DNA of 64,000 nt, from contig WPIO01000014.1 of NCBI GenBank assembly GCA_009760855.2, positions 7,098,501 through 7,162,500 on the forward strand. Direction: 5' to 3'. This stretch comes from Cristatella mucedo. Lineage: Eukaryota; Bryozoa; Phylactolaemata; Cristatellidae. Position 1 is the first letter of the stretch. Every line of letters begins with the position of its first letter. Positions 22,532 to 34,376 of this stretch are shown here, piece after piece. The notes beneath the pieces are model-generated. The model was not told the origin of the DNA and did not search any database. It worked only from the letters and a program-made list of their open reading frames with translations. The translations under genes were made by a program, and so were the position numbers.

Positions 22532-23192
22532 TAGGGTTGTAGGACATTTCTCTCCCTCGGACGTTTCCCCCCTCCGGACATTTTCCCCCTGTGGACCTTA
22601 GGACATCCCCCCCCGATATTCCCCCGCCCCCGGGTAGGACATTTCCCCTATGTTGACGAATTTATAAATAATAAAACAGATATATATATATATATATGAT
22701 AAAATGAAGTTCACGCTCTATTGAAAACTCAGTATAACTGAACTTTTTGTTAATTCCTTATGAAATATTCACTGGTTTGCCTTGCACTACACAGTCCACT
22801 TGATTAGTCAAATCACGAAAACTATACTTTAATGTTTTTCTCAATGAACTACTAATTTATTAATCAGATCAATAGCAAAAAACGAGCAATAGAGAGGTTC
22901 AAACAATCACGGTACTCCACAAAACGCATATTAGTATATGTAGATATATAAATCCTAAGTCCTAAACCCTAAACCCTAAACCATAAAATCTTTAACCCTA
23001 AGCCCTGAAACACTAAACCTTAAAACTCAAAACCATAAACCTAAAACCATAAAACATAAACCCTAAACCCTAAAAACCTAAAACGCTAAACCCTAAAACC
23101 CTAAACCCTAGACCCCAGATGCAGGAATTGACCTACTCCAAGGGGAAAATGTCCGGGGGGGAAGCGTCCACGAGAAAATTTCCGTACCCCTA
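22532..23192. mobile_element. 661-bp TIR-bounded element with telomere-like core
   Basis: The left end TAGGGTTGTAGGACATTTCT ...GGACGTTTCCCCCC.. CCGGACATTTTCCCC is mirrored at the right end (minus strand: TAGGGGTACGGAAATTTTCT ..GGACGCTTCCCCCC.. CGGACATTTTCCCC), giving terminal inverted repeats of about 55 bp. Between them are an AT-rich interior, a short (TA)n run at 22679-22697 and degenerate CCCTAAA repeats. There is no transposase frame, so it reads as a non-autonomous, MITE-like element. TTC flanks both ends but the target duplication is not certain. Confidence 0.65.
22953..23111. repeat. Degenerate (CCCTAAA)n, plant-type telomere-like repeat
   Basis: About twenty imperfect CCCTAAA heptamers with clean stretches (for example CCTAAACCCTAAACC) mixed with variants such as CCATAAA, CCTTAAA and CGCTAAA. 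Animal telomeres are normally TTAGGG or TTAGG, so this is not simply the host telomere unit. Confidence 0.85.
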
Positions 23193-24659
23193 TTCTGGCT
23201 GTCGTCGTTACCAAAAGTGCAGGAAGCGGCACTCGTAAAAGCTGTTCTTGTGCACGTTCAAGACGAAACGCAGTTTCAGTTGCATTAAAAGTACCGTACT
23301 GACTTAAAAAGTGACTTTTGTTGTAAGATTTGTTTTAAAGAGAGTTTTAAGAGTTTAAAAAATAGTTTTCTTATCTTTAGTTCGTAATGTTTACTTGTTT
23401 AACGCATCCAATATATGGCTTAGAACCAAAAAATAAAATATATCTGCACAGCTTGGCGGGTATTGAGTTATTTTAACTTGCAGCCACATTTGATACGGGG
23501 CTAAATGATAAAAAATTGAAAAATACGAGTAACAGCAGCGACTGGCTTTACTTACAAAATCAATATTTTATAGCTGCTTACAATGGTGTATGGACTTGCA
23601 GTGCAGGCTGAAAGTTAACTTTTTCTCCAAAATGTACTGTTAGCAAAACCCTTTCCAAAATCTCAACGACTAATCTCAAAGAGGTGAGGAATAAAAATGG
23701 CTATCATTAAGTGAGAATAGTCCTAAGTTAACTAACTAATTCTGAAAGCTAAAATCTACAATTCAATAATATAATCTTTCTAGCATCTGAAAGATCCCCA
23801 TGCTTAGAGAATTTGCATTCGAAGCCAAGGTAGGCAGAGAAGCTACTACATTTTGCAGTAAAACAAACCAGGCTACAAACTAATCCTTTTTGAGCACTAC
23901 TTGTTCTCCACGAATCTTTGGTTACAAATAGTGTCTGCTCTTCGATGCTGCTCAAAGCACTATTTTAATAAAACCAAATTCTCTCGCTTCTATAGGTATA
24001 TTGCCTTTTAAACTTGATTTCGACGTACAATAATGTCAATGGCTGTTCTAGCATTCCTCATTAGAGTCCTGCGTTTTAATATAAAGCAGACCACTGAAGA
24101 ACCAGCCAATTAAGACGAAGTGTATAATTAAAAGTGAGTGGTCAGCATTGGTACAGAGGGGCTGAGGCCAAGTTAAGGATTTTTTGAAGAAAGACTGGAT
24201 CATCTATGGGTGGGAGAACCTTGACTTTTTCCGACGCAGAAAATCATATATGGCAGCACAATCCTTCTGGCTGGCTTGACGACGCTGCAGCTTACCAGCA
24301 GCCGCATCACTAATGAAACGCAAGCCGGCTCTAATTAACCCTGGATTGCGGCTGCCTCGTGAATTTAGTAATGGCTCATGTATCGAAAGCATCGTGAAAC
24401 ACTTGAGTCTGAATACTAAGTAGGCTTCAATGTTTTACATGAGTAGAATTAGTAAGCGGCTTGCCTCCAAAAAGAAAGGACGCTCACGCGATGGTGCTTA
24501 TCTTAACTCTCATACAATTATTGGCTGGAATTGAATATAACAATCATATCCTCACGCTTGCATACCGCATGAACTTATTTCTAGGTAAGTATCGTATTGA
24601 TCGCCGGCGTGTTCTGCCAAGCACACCCAAAAAAGAGAGCAAGATAAAAGCGCGCCGAT
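23193..24659. other. No gene recognised
   Basis: AT-rich. The short open frames at 23749-23955 and 24204-24392 (minus) match no family I know. Confidence 0.4.
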
Positions 24660-25215
24660 AAATAATAGTAATAGTAATAATGCACTTGATAATTCGCCCG
24701 CAGAGAACTCAATCTCTTTCTAGGCTCTTTGAATTTGCTGCAAAGGATACACGATCAAATGGTGAGTGGTATCATGCTTGATAACAACAACAGTAAAGCG
24801 GTTAGGGGTGACATGCACACGGTGAGCATGCAAGTATGGTTAGTGACAGCATGCAACAGTGTCAGCACCCCTAAACATATCAAGGAAAAATCACTGGGAT
24901 CCACTAAATGCTGTCATAAATATGTGCGTTTTTAATTTCTTTTTGAATGTGGGAAAGTCAGAGGATTTCGTGACGAAAGTCCGAGTGAGTTCCTGGCTTT
25001 GGGAGCATACCAAAGGCACGGTCTCCAAAGGATTCGTGGGTTGTAGGAGGCATAGGTAAGCATTTGGATTCCAAAAAGTGGGCGGTACGATGCTTAGGCT
25101 TGTGGGGCAGTGGATCTGATAGGTACAGCTGGTGCCAATAAAAAAGGGGCCTAAAAGTGAGCGACAAAAGTGCACTGTGAGAGCAACCCTGACAACTAGC
25201 GCTCGACAAAAGCAT
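24660..25215 (-). mobile_element. LINE-A 3' copy
   Basis: On the minus strand: SDPLPHKPKHRTAHFLESKC and SFGDRAFGMLPKPGT in one frame, FPTFKKKLKTHIFMTAFSG in another, then the 3'UTR and the tail GCCTAGAAAGAGATTGAG TTCTCTGCGGGCG ending in ATT/ACT repeats. At least one frameshift separates the two coding pieces. Confidence 0.8.
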
Positions 25216-25704
25216 GAAACTATAATTTTTAAGCCTCTGATTTATTTATTTACTTAACCAGCTTACTGTCTTTCACATGAGTTACTGTTATACTAAACAG
25301 AAACAATAAATGCATCGTAAGGCTGATAATGAAATAATAATTGTACTTTCAGTTTCTTGGTGCATTAGTAATGGAAATTGTGACTCCGGCAAATAGCATG
25401 TCAGATTTTGAGAAAGTAAGTCAAATTACCTGTTCAACCATTTTTCCTAGTTCGCAGCTAGATGGATGCTTGTGAGATATAGGAAAGATTATTTGGCAAA
25501 AGATACAACATTGCAGTTTTTCGAAATAATATAGTAACGAAGAAAATCTGAGAATGGACATTAAAATAGTTTTATGTTTTTCGCTCCGATAGCGGATGTT
25601 CCTGTGGCTTTCGAAGCCGTGGCTGATGACTGACCTTTTCTAATGGCAACATTGATCAACTACTAGGAAGATGTGTACATTGACAGACAGCTTAAGCGGT
25701 TGAC
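25216..25704. other. Unrecognised AT-rich spacer
   Basis: No gene or known repeat seen. Confidence 0.4.
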
Positions 25705-26560
25705 GTGCAAATTCAATGCTTAATTTGCAACAGCAAATCTTTTGGGTTCCCACGAATAACTGCGATAAAGCTTCCATTCCACAATAAATTTCCGAAAAAT
25801 GCTGTTCTGATTCCAAATTATATCAATAGTGTACTATGTTTACCCACACAATTTCATGCAATTGATCTTGAGCGTTCAAGTTCTAAAGCCTAAAATGACC
25901 AGGTTAAGCCAGCCCATTTACACATTCAAACTGCAAAACAGCTGCCGTTTCCATAAAATCTTTTCGCTACTGCAGTTTTGATTCCAAATTATAGAAAATA
26001 TTGTGCAAAGTTTACCCACCAAATTTCATGGCATTTCTTTGGTAAATTCTGAGACTCTAGCTTCTGACAGCCCGGCACAAAAGAGGGCCTTAAGGGAGTT
26101 GAAGCTTTACGACTGCGGTTGGACTGAAAATGATATCAAGCAATGATCCATAAGGTTTATCCACCAAATTTCATGAGCGTGCACTAGCGCGATCTCATGC
26201 TATGACTTCCAATGGCACCAGCCAGCCAGCCTCCCTACATATTTGAACAGCAATACAGCTGCCATTTTCGCAATTTGCATTTCAGTGCTGTGGTCCAGAT
26301 ATTGATTTACAGAAAATCGTGTTTCAGATATATCAACCAAATTACATGGCATAGTGCCTGGGCTTCTTCATGCTATCCTGCTCCAAAATTTCATGCCACC
26401 GCGCGCTGGCATTTTTAGGCTATGGCCTCAAATGGTTCGGGTCAGACATTATTCATATATATTTCAACTTCAAAATCGCTTCAATTTCTACAATAAGCTT
26501 TGCGGAACTGCGGTTTTACTACCACGTTATAGAATACGGTGTTCCTGGCTAATTAAGAAC
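25705..26560 (+). repeat. ~172-bp satellite array I (about 5 diverged monomers)
   Basis: Anchors recur: TGATTCCAAATTATA at 25808 and 25979 (171 bp apart) with later decayed copies; each unit also has TTTACCCACCAAATTTCATG followed by GCGATCTCATGCTATG. The order is constant, so this is a tandem array. Short open frames here are by-products. Confidence 0.8.
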
Positions 26561-26929
26561 TAGTGCTAGCTATGGTCAGTGAATGGTGGTGTTTCATATA
26601 CATATTTCAAAGTGCTGCTAGCGCGTGAGGATGAAGCTCATACGTAGAAATGAGCCCATACTTAGAAACTTCCTTAGGAGATTTTCAGAGATTTCTGCAT
26701 GCGAAGAGGTAGCCTTAATAAAAAATCAAGTACAAAGGTCTCGTTTCCTGAAAAATCAAATACCACTACCCCGGCGGTGTGCATTGGCTGACATACTTTG
26801 TCCAGCTATAAATTATATTTTGTAGCTAATAAATAATTTTTCGTAGCTTTCTAGATAACGGGCTTTTTCCAGTCTTTAAAATCGGCCATGGGTTGACCAA
26901 TACTCAAAAAGCCTTGATTTAATTTAGAG
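26561..26929. other. Unrecognised spacer
   Basis: No gene or known repeat seen between the satellite array and the LINE-B copy. Confidence 0.35.
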
Positions 26930-28475
26930 GTCGTAGCAAACTATCGCCCATTCTTTATCTCTTTTCCTTTTTTGTCCAAGATTCTTAAGACACACTTGTC
27001 ACTAAGTAATTTGCATCACACAATCAGTAGGAATGAACTATCAGAAAGATTTCAGTCTGGATTCAAGTGAGAGCACTCCACGGAAATTGCCCTCCTCCGT
27101 GTAATCATCTACATCCATGCAGCAACGAAGAATGAAATGTCGCTGCCCTAAGCCAGCTGAATGTATCAGCTCCGTTCAACACAATTGATCACGCTATCCT
27201 ACTTCAAAGAACGAGAACAGCGATCGGTCTGGCAAGCAGGCACTGACACGCTTCAAATCGTACTTGCCCGATCGCGTTCGATCTGTGTCCTGTGGTGGTT
27301 AAATCTTATCGACCAGATTATTCACCAGTAGAGTCCCACAAGAATCCATTCTGGGTACTTTGCTGTAGTCAATTTATACTGACGAAAAGTGTTTCGGGCC
27401 CATATGATTGACAATCATATCTATGATGACGATATTCTGCTGTATTTGTCATTTAAACCATGCAAATATGCTTCAGTGACTGATATAATGTTTGCCTGTC
27501 CTGCAGACATTCGATCAGTGATGTCAACAAATTTCTCTAAACTAAGCGATGACGAAAAACCGAACTGCTACTCAAACGTCACCCCAAGCGTGTAGCTGGA
27601 CTTGGGGACTTTTCTCTTCTAATAGGCAATGCTGATGTGTCACTGTCACTTTTCACTCCGTACTTAAACGTCGCCATTGGCAACTGCCAAAATTTTAAAG
27701 GTTTCATCAAGATGACTGCCTCTAAAGCTAGCAATCACGTCCGATCGCCACCTAAGAGAATGGTCTGTCTACTACGGTAGCACTTGCACAGAATCTAACC
27801 AGTTCCCAGATTTTGTCTGGACCAAATTATTGCAGTTCCCATCCGGTTGGCTGCAGAAACAGGCCCATTGTGCCACCGCGGCTAGTGATGAATATGGATG
27901 CAAGGCAAATCCATAACAAATCTCAGGGGTTCAGCGACATGTCTCCTTTGCTGAAGGAGATGAAATAGCTTCCGGTTTTTCGATGAATACACGTTTGAGT
28001 TCGTTCGCTGATACACAAGGCTCGCCATGTCTTGGCTGTTTCATACTGAACTGCCTGATGCACCAGTTTCAGCCTTCCGGTGCCATCAAGTCCTCTGTGG
28101 TCTTAATATTAGCTGTTCCATTCCCTACGCTTAGAAGACATTTTTTGACAGAAGCTTTTGATTAGAAGATCCTAAGCTGTGGAAGTCCCCTCAACAAATC
28201 TTACACAGCGACATCTACTGTCCTACTGCCGATTGATCGTTGCAAATTCTCTCCAGATGTCCCGAGCGGCCACTTCCACGCTTCTCACTTCATCGACTGC
28301 TTTCCTGACTCAGCTATGCTTCTCACTTTTTTTGTTTTTGTGTGTGAGATGAAGTCTATTGGATAACGCATGTGCACCAAAAGATGCTCAGGCTTTGGGT
28401 GGGCTACAAAAGTGATTCTCCCGAATAACACCCACTAAGTCTTAGCAGGGGGGAGATACGTTGCATTATATGCTC
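26930..28475 (+). mobile_element. LINE-B, longest copy; decayed reverse transcriptase
   Basis: The plus strand carries reverse-transcriptase blocks in shifting frames: a NYRP-type start then FLSKILKTHLSL, HHTISRNELSERFQSGFK, HSTEIALLRVIIYIH, FNTIDHAILLQ-like and HIYDDDILLYLSFKP (family YADDTQLYFSFKP), then NFSKLSDDEKPNCYSN, a core resembling AARLV...LLKEM, and the 3' tail CCCGAATAACACCCACTAAG. Many stops and frameshifts: a dead copy, of interest because it preserves more of the catalytic domain than the other copies. Confidence 0.78.
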
Positions 28476-29640
28476 AGGGATAATCGAACGTCCGACGCAT
28501 ACGTATAGCGACGTTGTTCTGTGTGCTTGCTGGCCATGGCGTTCTTTTAGTATCTTGGGCTACCTTTCGCCAGAAACGCAGCCCCTTTTCTGTTACGCAG
28601 CCGTGGTGACGTAATTTCCTAGCGGAGTAGCGGGAGCTTGTGCACTTCCTCTATTAGCCTTCTTGTAGCCAAAGCCGGTATCTAGTTTTAAAATCAACAA
28701 ATCAAATCGCAACGCCAAGGTGTGCAAATAGATCTTTTCTACTCAACCTGAATGGCTACGCTAGAATTGATGGGGCCTATAACGTACATAGTCCATTTAC
28801 AGGTGAACTAGAGTATCAACAAAGCCACCGATATAATGCATCCTTTAGATAACATTGAGCTTTATTGCTAGCTCAAAGCTTGAACATATTTATTTGGGGC
28901 ATCTTTTCTATATGAGTCGTGAATCTCTCCAATTAAGCCCAAGTAATGAGCTGAACAGGAAAAGCAGACGTAGCTGAGTCGTAAGTTATGAAAAAATACA
29001 GCACGGAACTTTGGGTTAATCTAACAGAGATTTACTGTCGAGCAAGAAACTACGAAGTCGGCTTAGAGTGTGTGCAGTAAAGTTCCCTGCTATTAGCAAG
29101 TGTGAAGAAGCCGGCTTTCTTAATGCTACCTGGCTTTATTCTCGGAGCCCACATTCATGCGCACGAGCCACATTTAGTACTACAAACGCTGCAGCGGTTT
29201 TGAAGGATGTCCCAACGTTAGAAATGGAGCTAGACCTCAAGGTTGCTGAATCAAAACTGAAACAGGTAGAACTAGCATTATTAATCGCGGCAAACTAAAC
29301 ATAGAAAAAGTATCATTGCATGCAGGCGTGCATAAAATATCAGGGCGGTAGCCTGACAAAAGTGAGCACGAAAAAAGCACGCCGATCAACACGCAAAAAA
29401 TGATTTTAATGAATGCTAGTTTAAATAGATATTCATAACTAGAGTGTTTACTGGAGAAAATGAATACCTAGTATAACTCATATCCCTTTATAATGTAAGC
29501 TAGCTTTTAAATATATTTTGAAACTTGACAGACAAATATAGCTTAACAATGTTGGTCTATTTTTAATTAGGTGCTTATGTTGCGTGCTATTCCGTGAAAG
29601 TAATCTCCAACTAGGACTGTTCCGAGATAGGCTGTTGATG
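28476..29640. other. No gene recognised
   Basis: A 76-codon open frame at 29068-29298 (plus) ends in a helix-like LEMELDLKVAESKLKQVELA; it is isolated and matches no family I know. Confidence 0.35.
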
Positions 29641-30700
29641 ACGCGAGCACTGACATTCAGGGCCCACGACTGCGATGCATTGCGATACAGCTGCTATTTC
29701 CTCAATAAATTCAGAACATTGCAGTTTTGATTCCAAATTAAACAGAATTGTATTACGGGTTTACCCATTCAATTTTATGCAATTGTGCTTGCGCGATCTA
29801 GAGCTGAGGTTTCAAATGGTCAGGGTCAGCTTACCTACTTCAAAGGCGATAAAGCTACTATTTCCTACAAATTTCGAGCAACTGCAATTTTTATTCCAAA
29901 TTTTAGAAAATAATTTGCCAAGTTTACCCCACCAAACTTCATGGGATTGCTCTTTCGCGTTTTCATGCTATGGCCTCGAGTGGATCGACCCAGAATACAG
30001 CCCTAAATAAGCGAAGTGCGATACGGCTACTATTTTCATAATAAGCGTTTCGCAAGTCAAGTTTTGATTGCAAGTTATGGAAAACAGTGCCCCTGGTTTA
30101 CCCAACAAATGTTATGCGGTTGACTTTGCGCATCCTCGTGTTATGGCCTCCAACGAATCGGCCCAAATAGCAGCCAAACAAATACAAACATCAGCAAAGT
30201 GGCCAATTAAAAAAAAATCTTTAATGCACCTTCGGTTTGATTCCAAATTAAAGGGAACCATATTTCAGGTTAACCCATCGAATTTCGTGCGATCGCACTT
30301 GGGTGTTCTCAGGCTGCAGCCTCCACTAGCCTGGCCCAAATAGCTGCCCTAAATAGTTGAACTCTGATACGGCTGCTTTTACCACAAAAAGGCTTCGCAT
30401 AACCTCCGGTCTTGAGTTCAAATTAAAGAGAACCGTATTGCAGTTTAGTAATAATAATAATAATAATAAACTTGATGAACACCCTCAGAGAACTCAGGTT
30501 AGCCCGCAAAATTTCGTTCGATTGAGCTTACGCATTGTCATGCAAGGGCCTCCAATGGCTCGGGCCTGCCAGCCTCCCTACACAATTGAACTGCGGAACA
30601 GCTGGTATTTACGTAGTAAGCGTCGTGCAGCTGCATTTTTTTCATTTCGCATCATAAATAACAGGGTTCCGGATTTACCCACTTAGTTTTATGCGATTGC
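29641..30700 (+). repeat. ~172-bp satellite array II (six monomers)
   Basis: Same family and orientation as array I. The anchor (TGATTCCAAATTA and variants) occurs at 29728, 29891, 30065, 30238 and 30414, spaced 163-176 bp. Each monomer carries TTTACCCA..AATTTC, GCGATTG and CTCATGCTATGGCCTC-like blocks. A TAA-repeat plus tail fragment of LINE-A/SINE-A (30448-30497) is inserted in one monomer. Confidence 0.87.
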
Positions 30701-31029
30701 GTATCGAAATATATTGTTATAGCCTCTTACGTCCGGGACCATTGGAGGCCATTGCATTAGAACACACCCGCCTGATGTCATGCAATCAGGTGGACAAACT
30801 CTAAAGCTTCTTTCAATAACGTGGAATATCAAAACCACAGTTTTAAAACACCAATTACAGAAATTTCAGCTGTGTCGCATTTTGAATATTTAGGGACGCT
30901 GGCTGGTCCAGGCCAGTTGAGGCCATACCGTGAGAACGGGCATAGTCAGTTGTACGGAATGTTGTGGGTTCATCGGTTCATGCCTAATAACTTCCAGAAA
31001 CAGAAAATAATGCGCACACCTGTTTAGTA
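30701..31029. other. Unrecognised spacer
   Basis: No gene or known repeat seen. Confidence 0.35.
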
Positions 31030-31220
31030 CAGCACTTGGAGGGTCTTTGTGATTCTTCTTTTGTGTGCATGTACCTGCTTACACTGTACCTGCTGCTAAT
31101 GGCTATTACGACAAATCATTTGGTTATGCTCACTATGCATCATTTGTAAAGTGCCTAGATCAAACTTCGGCTCTCCGAGAGCACCATACACATGTATTAA
31201 AATTATTATTATAATTATAT
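31030..31220 (+). mobile_element. LINE-A 3' end fragment
   Basis: GGGTCTTTGTGATTCTTC then TATGCATCATTTGTAAAGTGC and CTCTCCGAGAGCACC, ending in ATT repeats: the 3'UTR and tail of LINE-A only. Confidence 0.6.
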
Positions 31221-31309
31221 GCAAACATAAAAACTGACAATTGTTCAAGAATGTCAATATATAAACTTTTAAACAGCAACTCTGCAGTTGTGGTACTGTT
31301 AATATAAAA

Positions 31310-34265
31310 ATAAGACGCAGAAAGATTTGAGAAAACTTATGATCAGTCAATATTAAGCAAGCTTTAGACTAATGCAATCCATCGCGTCGGTTACTGTTAA
31401 TTATACGTAATAAAATATGACTTTCTACTACTGGCACACCCAGGTTTCCATGCAGATAAATCAAGTGATCGATGGTATTTAGGGGTACGACGAATTACGG
31501 CAATCCACCGAAATCCACTCTAATTAAGCTCAAATCAACCAGATATTTGCGTTGCCGAGCTCGAGGTTTGGGTGGATATTGTAGTAAAAGCTTGATTTTA
31601 TTTACCCACACAATTTCAAGTCATCGTGTGCACGAAAACTCATGCAAATGAGATGCATCGCTGAAGGCCTGTACCGAAATCCACCGCAATCCACAAGAAT
31701 TCACAGCAACCACCATTGCTTGTTTTAAATCCATCCGCAACACAAATAACCTGTGCAAAGCTTCACAAAGTTTACAATATCAAACTAAGCTAGGTAAAAT
31801 GTAACTAGGAAATTTCGCGCGATTCTGCTCACGCGTTCTCATGAAGTCTACTGAAATAGGACTGCTGCGGACGGGCCAATACCGCAATCCACTGCATTCC
31901 ACCCAGCAACGAAAGAAATCTTGTTCACAAAGGTTCTTTTCTTTTTTGAATCTGACCCAAAACTCTCCGAAAATTGCACTCATAAAATTTTAATTGCATT
32001 GGCACGGCCGCTCTCATGCAATCCGCTGCAATCGACGTCAATAGCCTGGGCCAATACCCCAATCCGCTCCTATTCACCGCAACGACCACAAAATGAATAG
32101 AAATTGATTGCGCCGAGCCCCTGTTTTATTACATAATAAAATGCACCGTGTTGTGTGTACACCAACTGAAAATAAAACAAAATTGTGGATCAACCTCCTG
32201 CAAATGTGCGGCAACCGCCCGAAATGACCTGGGAAAATACAGCAATCCACTCTATTCCACTGCAAATCATCCTCAAATCGCCATCCCAAAACTCTAATTT
32301 ACATTGCATATAAAACTAAACTCAGTTCAAAGTGCACCCACAAAATTTCGCTCCAATGTGCACACGCGCTCTCATGCAAAGCACTGCAATAAACTGCAAC
32401 GGCCCTTTCCCATACCACAATCCACCTGAATCCTCAGCAATCCACCGAAAAGCAACCAGAACGCGTGCACTAAAAACTCAATGGCCCGGGCCACTATGGC
32501 AATTTACAGAAATCTGACGCAAAGTGCCCCGAAATTGGTTTCGCAATGCTCCAATTTTGAATTCATATTACAAATCATACTGGTTAAAGTCAACCACATC
32601 ATTTTAACCAATTGCGCTTGTACAAACTCGGTCAATGCATGACAATCTACGGCAACGGCAACGGCTTGTATCAAAGCAGCAATCCACTACAATCCGTGGT
32701 AAATCGACCACAAATTGACTGCACGAAGTGCCCATTGTCATCGTATTTCACATTTCTTTTGCTAAAAGTGAAATCGTACAACTTTCAAGCTATTTCGCAT
32801 GGTGTCAACTTTACAGGGTAATCGACAGCAATGACAGTTGCCAATACCACAATCTGCAGCAAATCGACGAGAAATCGGCTGCACCAAACTCCAATACTCA
32901 TTGCACGTAATATCTCACTGTTCATGCACATACTTTTAACCCATCCTGTGCGTTCTTTATTCGTCAATGCATGGTAACCGACGGCAATGGCCCGGGAATA
33001 CGCGCCAATCTATTATGATCGATTGCAAATCACTAGAAAGTGGCTGGGCCGCGATCAAATTTTTCTTACGTGTCACAGCCCACTGTGTTTAAAGTGCAAG
33101 CTTCGTGCGTCCTAAAGTGCGTTATGGTCGCGTTTCGGTGGATTGCAGCTGACTGCGGCTGATTTCGGCGGATTGTTGTCTGGGACTGGGCCGTTGCAAT
33201 TTATTGCAGTGCTTTGAATGAGAACGCGTGTGCACATTGGAGCGAAATTTTGTGGGTGCAGTTTGAACTGAGTTTAGTCTTATAAGAAGTGTAAATTAGA
33301 GTTTTACGATGGCGGTTTGAGGATGATTTGCAATGGAATAGAGTGGATTGCTGTATTTTCCCAGGTCATTTCGGGCGGTTGCCGCACATTTCCAGGGTGT
33401 CGATCCAAAATTTTGTGTTACTTTTAGTGGGTGTAACACACAACACGGTGCACTTTAATACGCAGTAAAAACTGGAGCAAGGCGAAATCTATTTCTAGTC
33501 GTTTGGGGTGGGTGTGGTGGATGGGAGTGGATTGCCGTATTGGCCAGGGCTATTGCAGTCGATTGCAGCGCTTTGCACGAGAGCGGCCGTGCTAATGCAA
33601 GTGATATTTTGTGAGTGTAATTGTCGAATATTGTAATGTCTTATGCAATAAAGCCAAGGACCTTTGCGAGTAGGATTTTTTTTGTTGCAGGGTGGAATAC
33701 AGTGGATCGCGGTACGAGCCCGGGCCACAATATTATTTCAGTGGACTTTGTCAGAAAACGAGAGCAGAATCGCGTGAAATTTTCTGGATACATTTGCTAT
33801 TGCGTAGTTTGATATTTTAAACTTTTTTGGAGCTTTGTGCACATCATTTGTGGTAGATTTAAAGGGAACTAAAGTGGATTGCGATTGGATTGTGGTGGAT
33901 TGAGGTTCAGGCCTCCGGCGTTGTAGCTCATTTGCCTAAGTTCTTGAGCACACACTGAGATAAAATTTGGGATATCAATAAAATAGAGCATGTAGTACAA
34001 TTTTCACCAAAAACCTGAGCTCGGAAACGTAAATTTCTGGCTGATTTGAGCTTAAATACAGTGGATTTCGGTGGATTGCCGTAATTTGTCGTACCCCTGA
34101 ATACCATCGATCGCTCAGTTTATCTGCATGGGAACCTGGTGTGCAAGTAATATAATCGTATTTTGTTATGTACGATTAACAGTCACCGACGCGATGGGTT
34201 ATGTTTGTCTAAAGCTTGCTTAATATTGACTGAACATAAGTATTCTTTAATCATTCTTCATCCCA
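31310..34265. mobile_element. 2.9-kb foldback structure with satellite-filled inverted arms
   Basis: Two arms of about 1.1 kb (31310-32470 and 33125-34265) are inverted copies around a centre near 32790. A 27-bp block at 31345-31371 is the exact reverse complement of 34207-34233, and a 33-bp block at 32335-32367 that of 33225-33257; the imperfect match runs between them. The arms consist of ~180-bp monomers (TCTCATG anchors at 31837, 32012 and 32370) rich in GCAATCCACYGCAATCCAC-like units, and the ~650-bp middle holds more monomers. There is no transposase frame. It resembles foldback-type elements in architecture, though a palindromic duplication of a satellite array is the alternative. Confidence 0.8.
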
Positions 34266-34306
34266 TCTTTATATATATATATATAAAGATGCGATAAATA
34301 AATATG

Positions 34307-34365
<59 letters not shown>

Positions 34366-34376
34366 GAGAGAGAGGT
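34262..34376. repeat. (TA)n and (GA)n microsatellites
   Basis: ATCTTTATATA..TATAAAGAT forms a perfect palindrome at 34266-34291; a second (TA)n is followed by AGAG and GGAGAGAG repeats. Confidence 0.9.

Noticed and set aside
22953-23111. A true chromosome end
   Set aside because: The heptamers are degenerate, only ~160 bp long and enclosed by an inverted-repeat pair with unique DNA on both sides.
29068-29298. A short protein gene ending in a helical segment
   Set aside because: No family, no splice context and next to satellite DNA; likely chance.
31500-34100. A CRISPR-like array, because of recurring GCAATCCAC units
   Set aside because: The spacing is irregular, the units are parts of ~180-bp monomers, and the DNA is eukaryotic.
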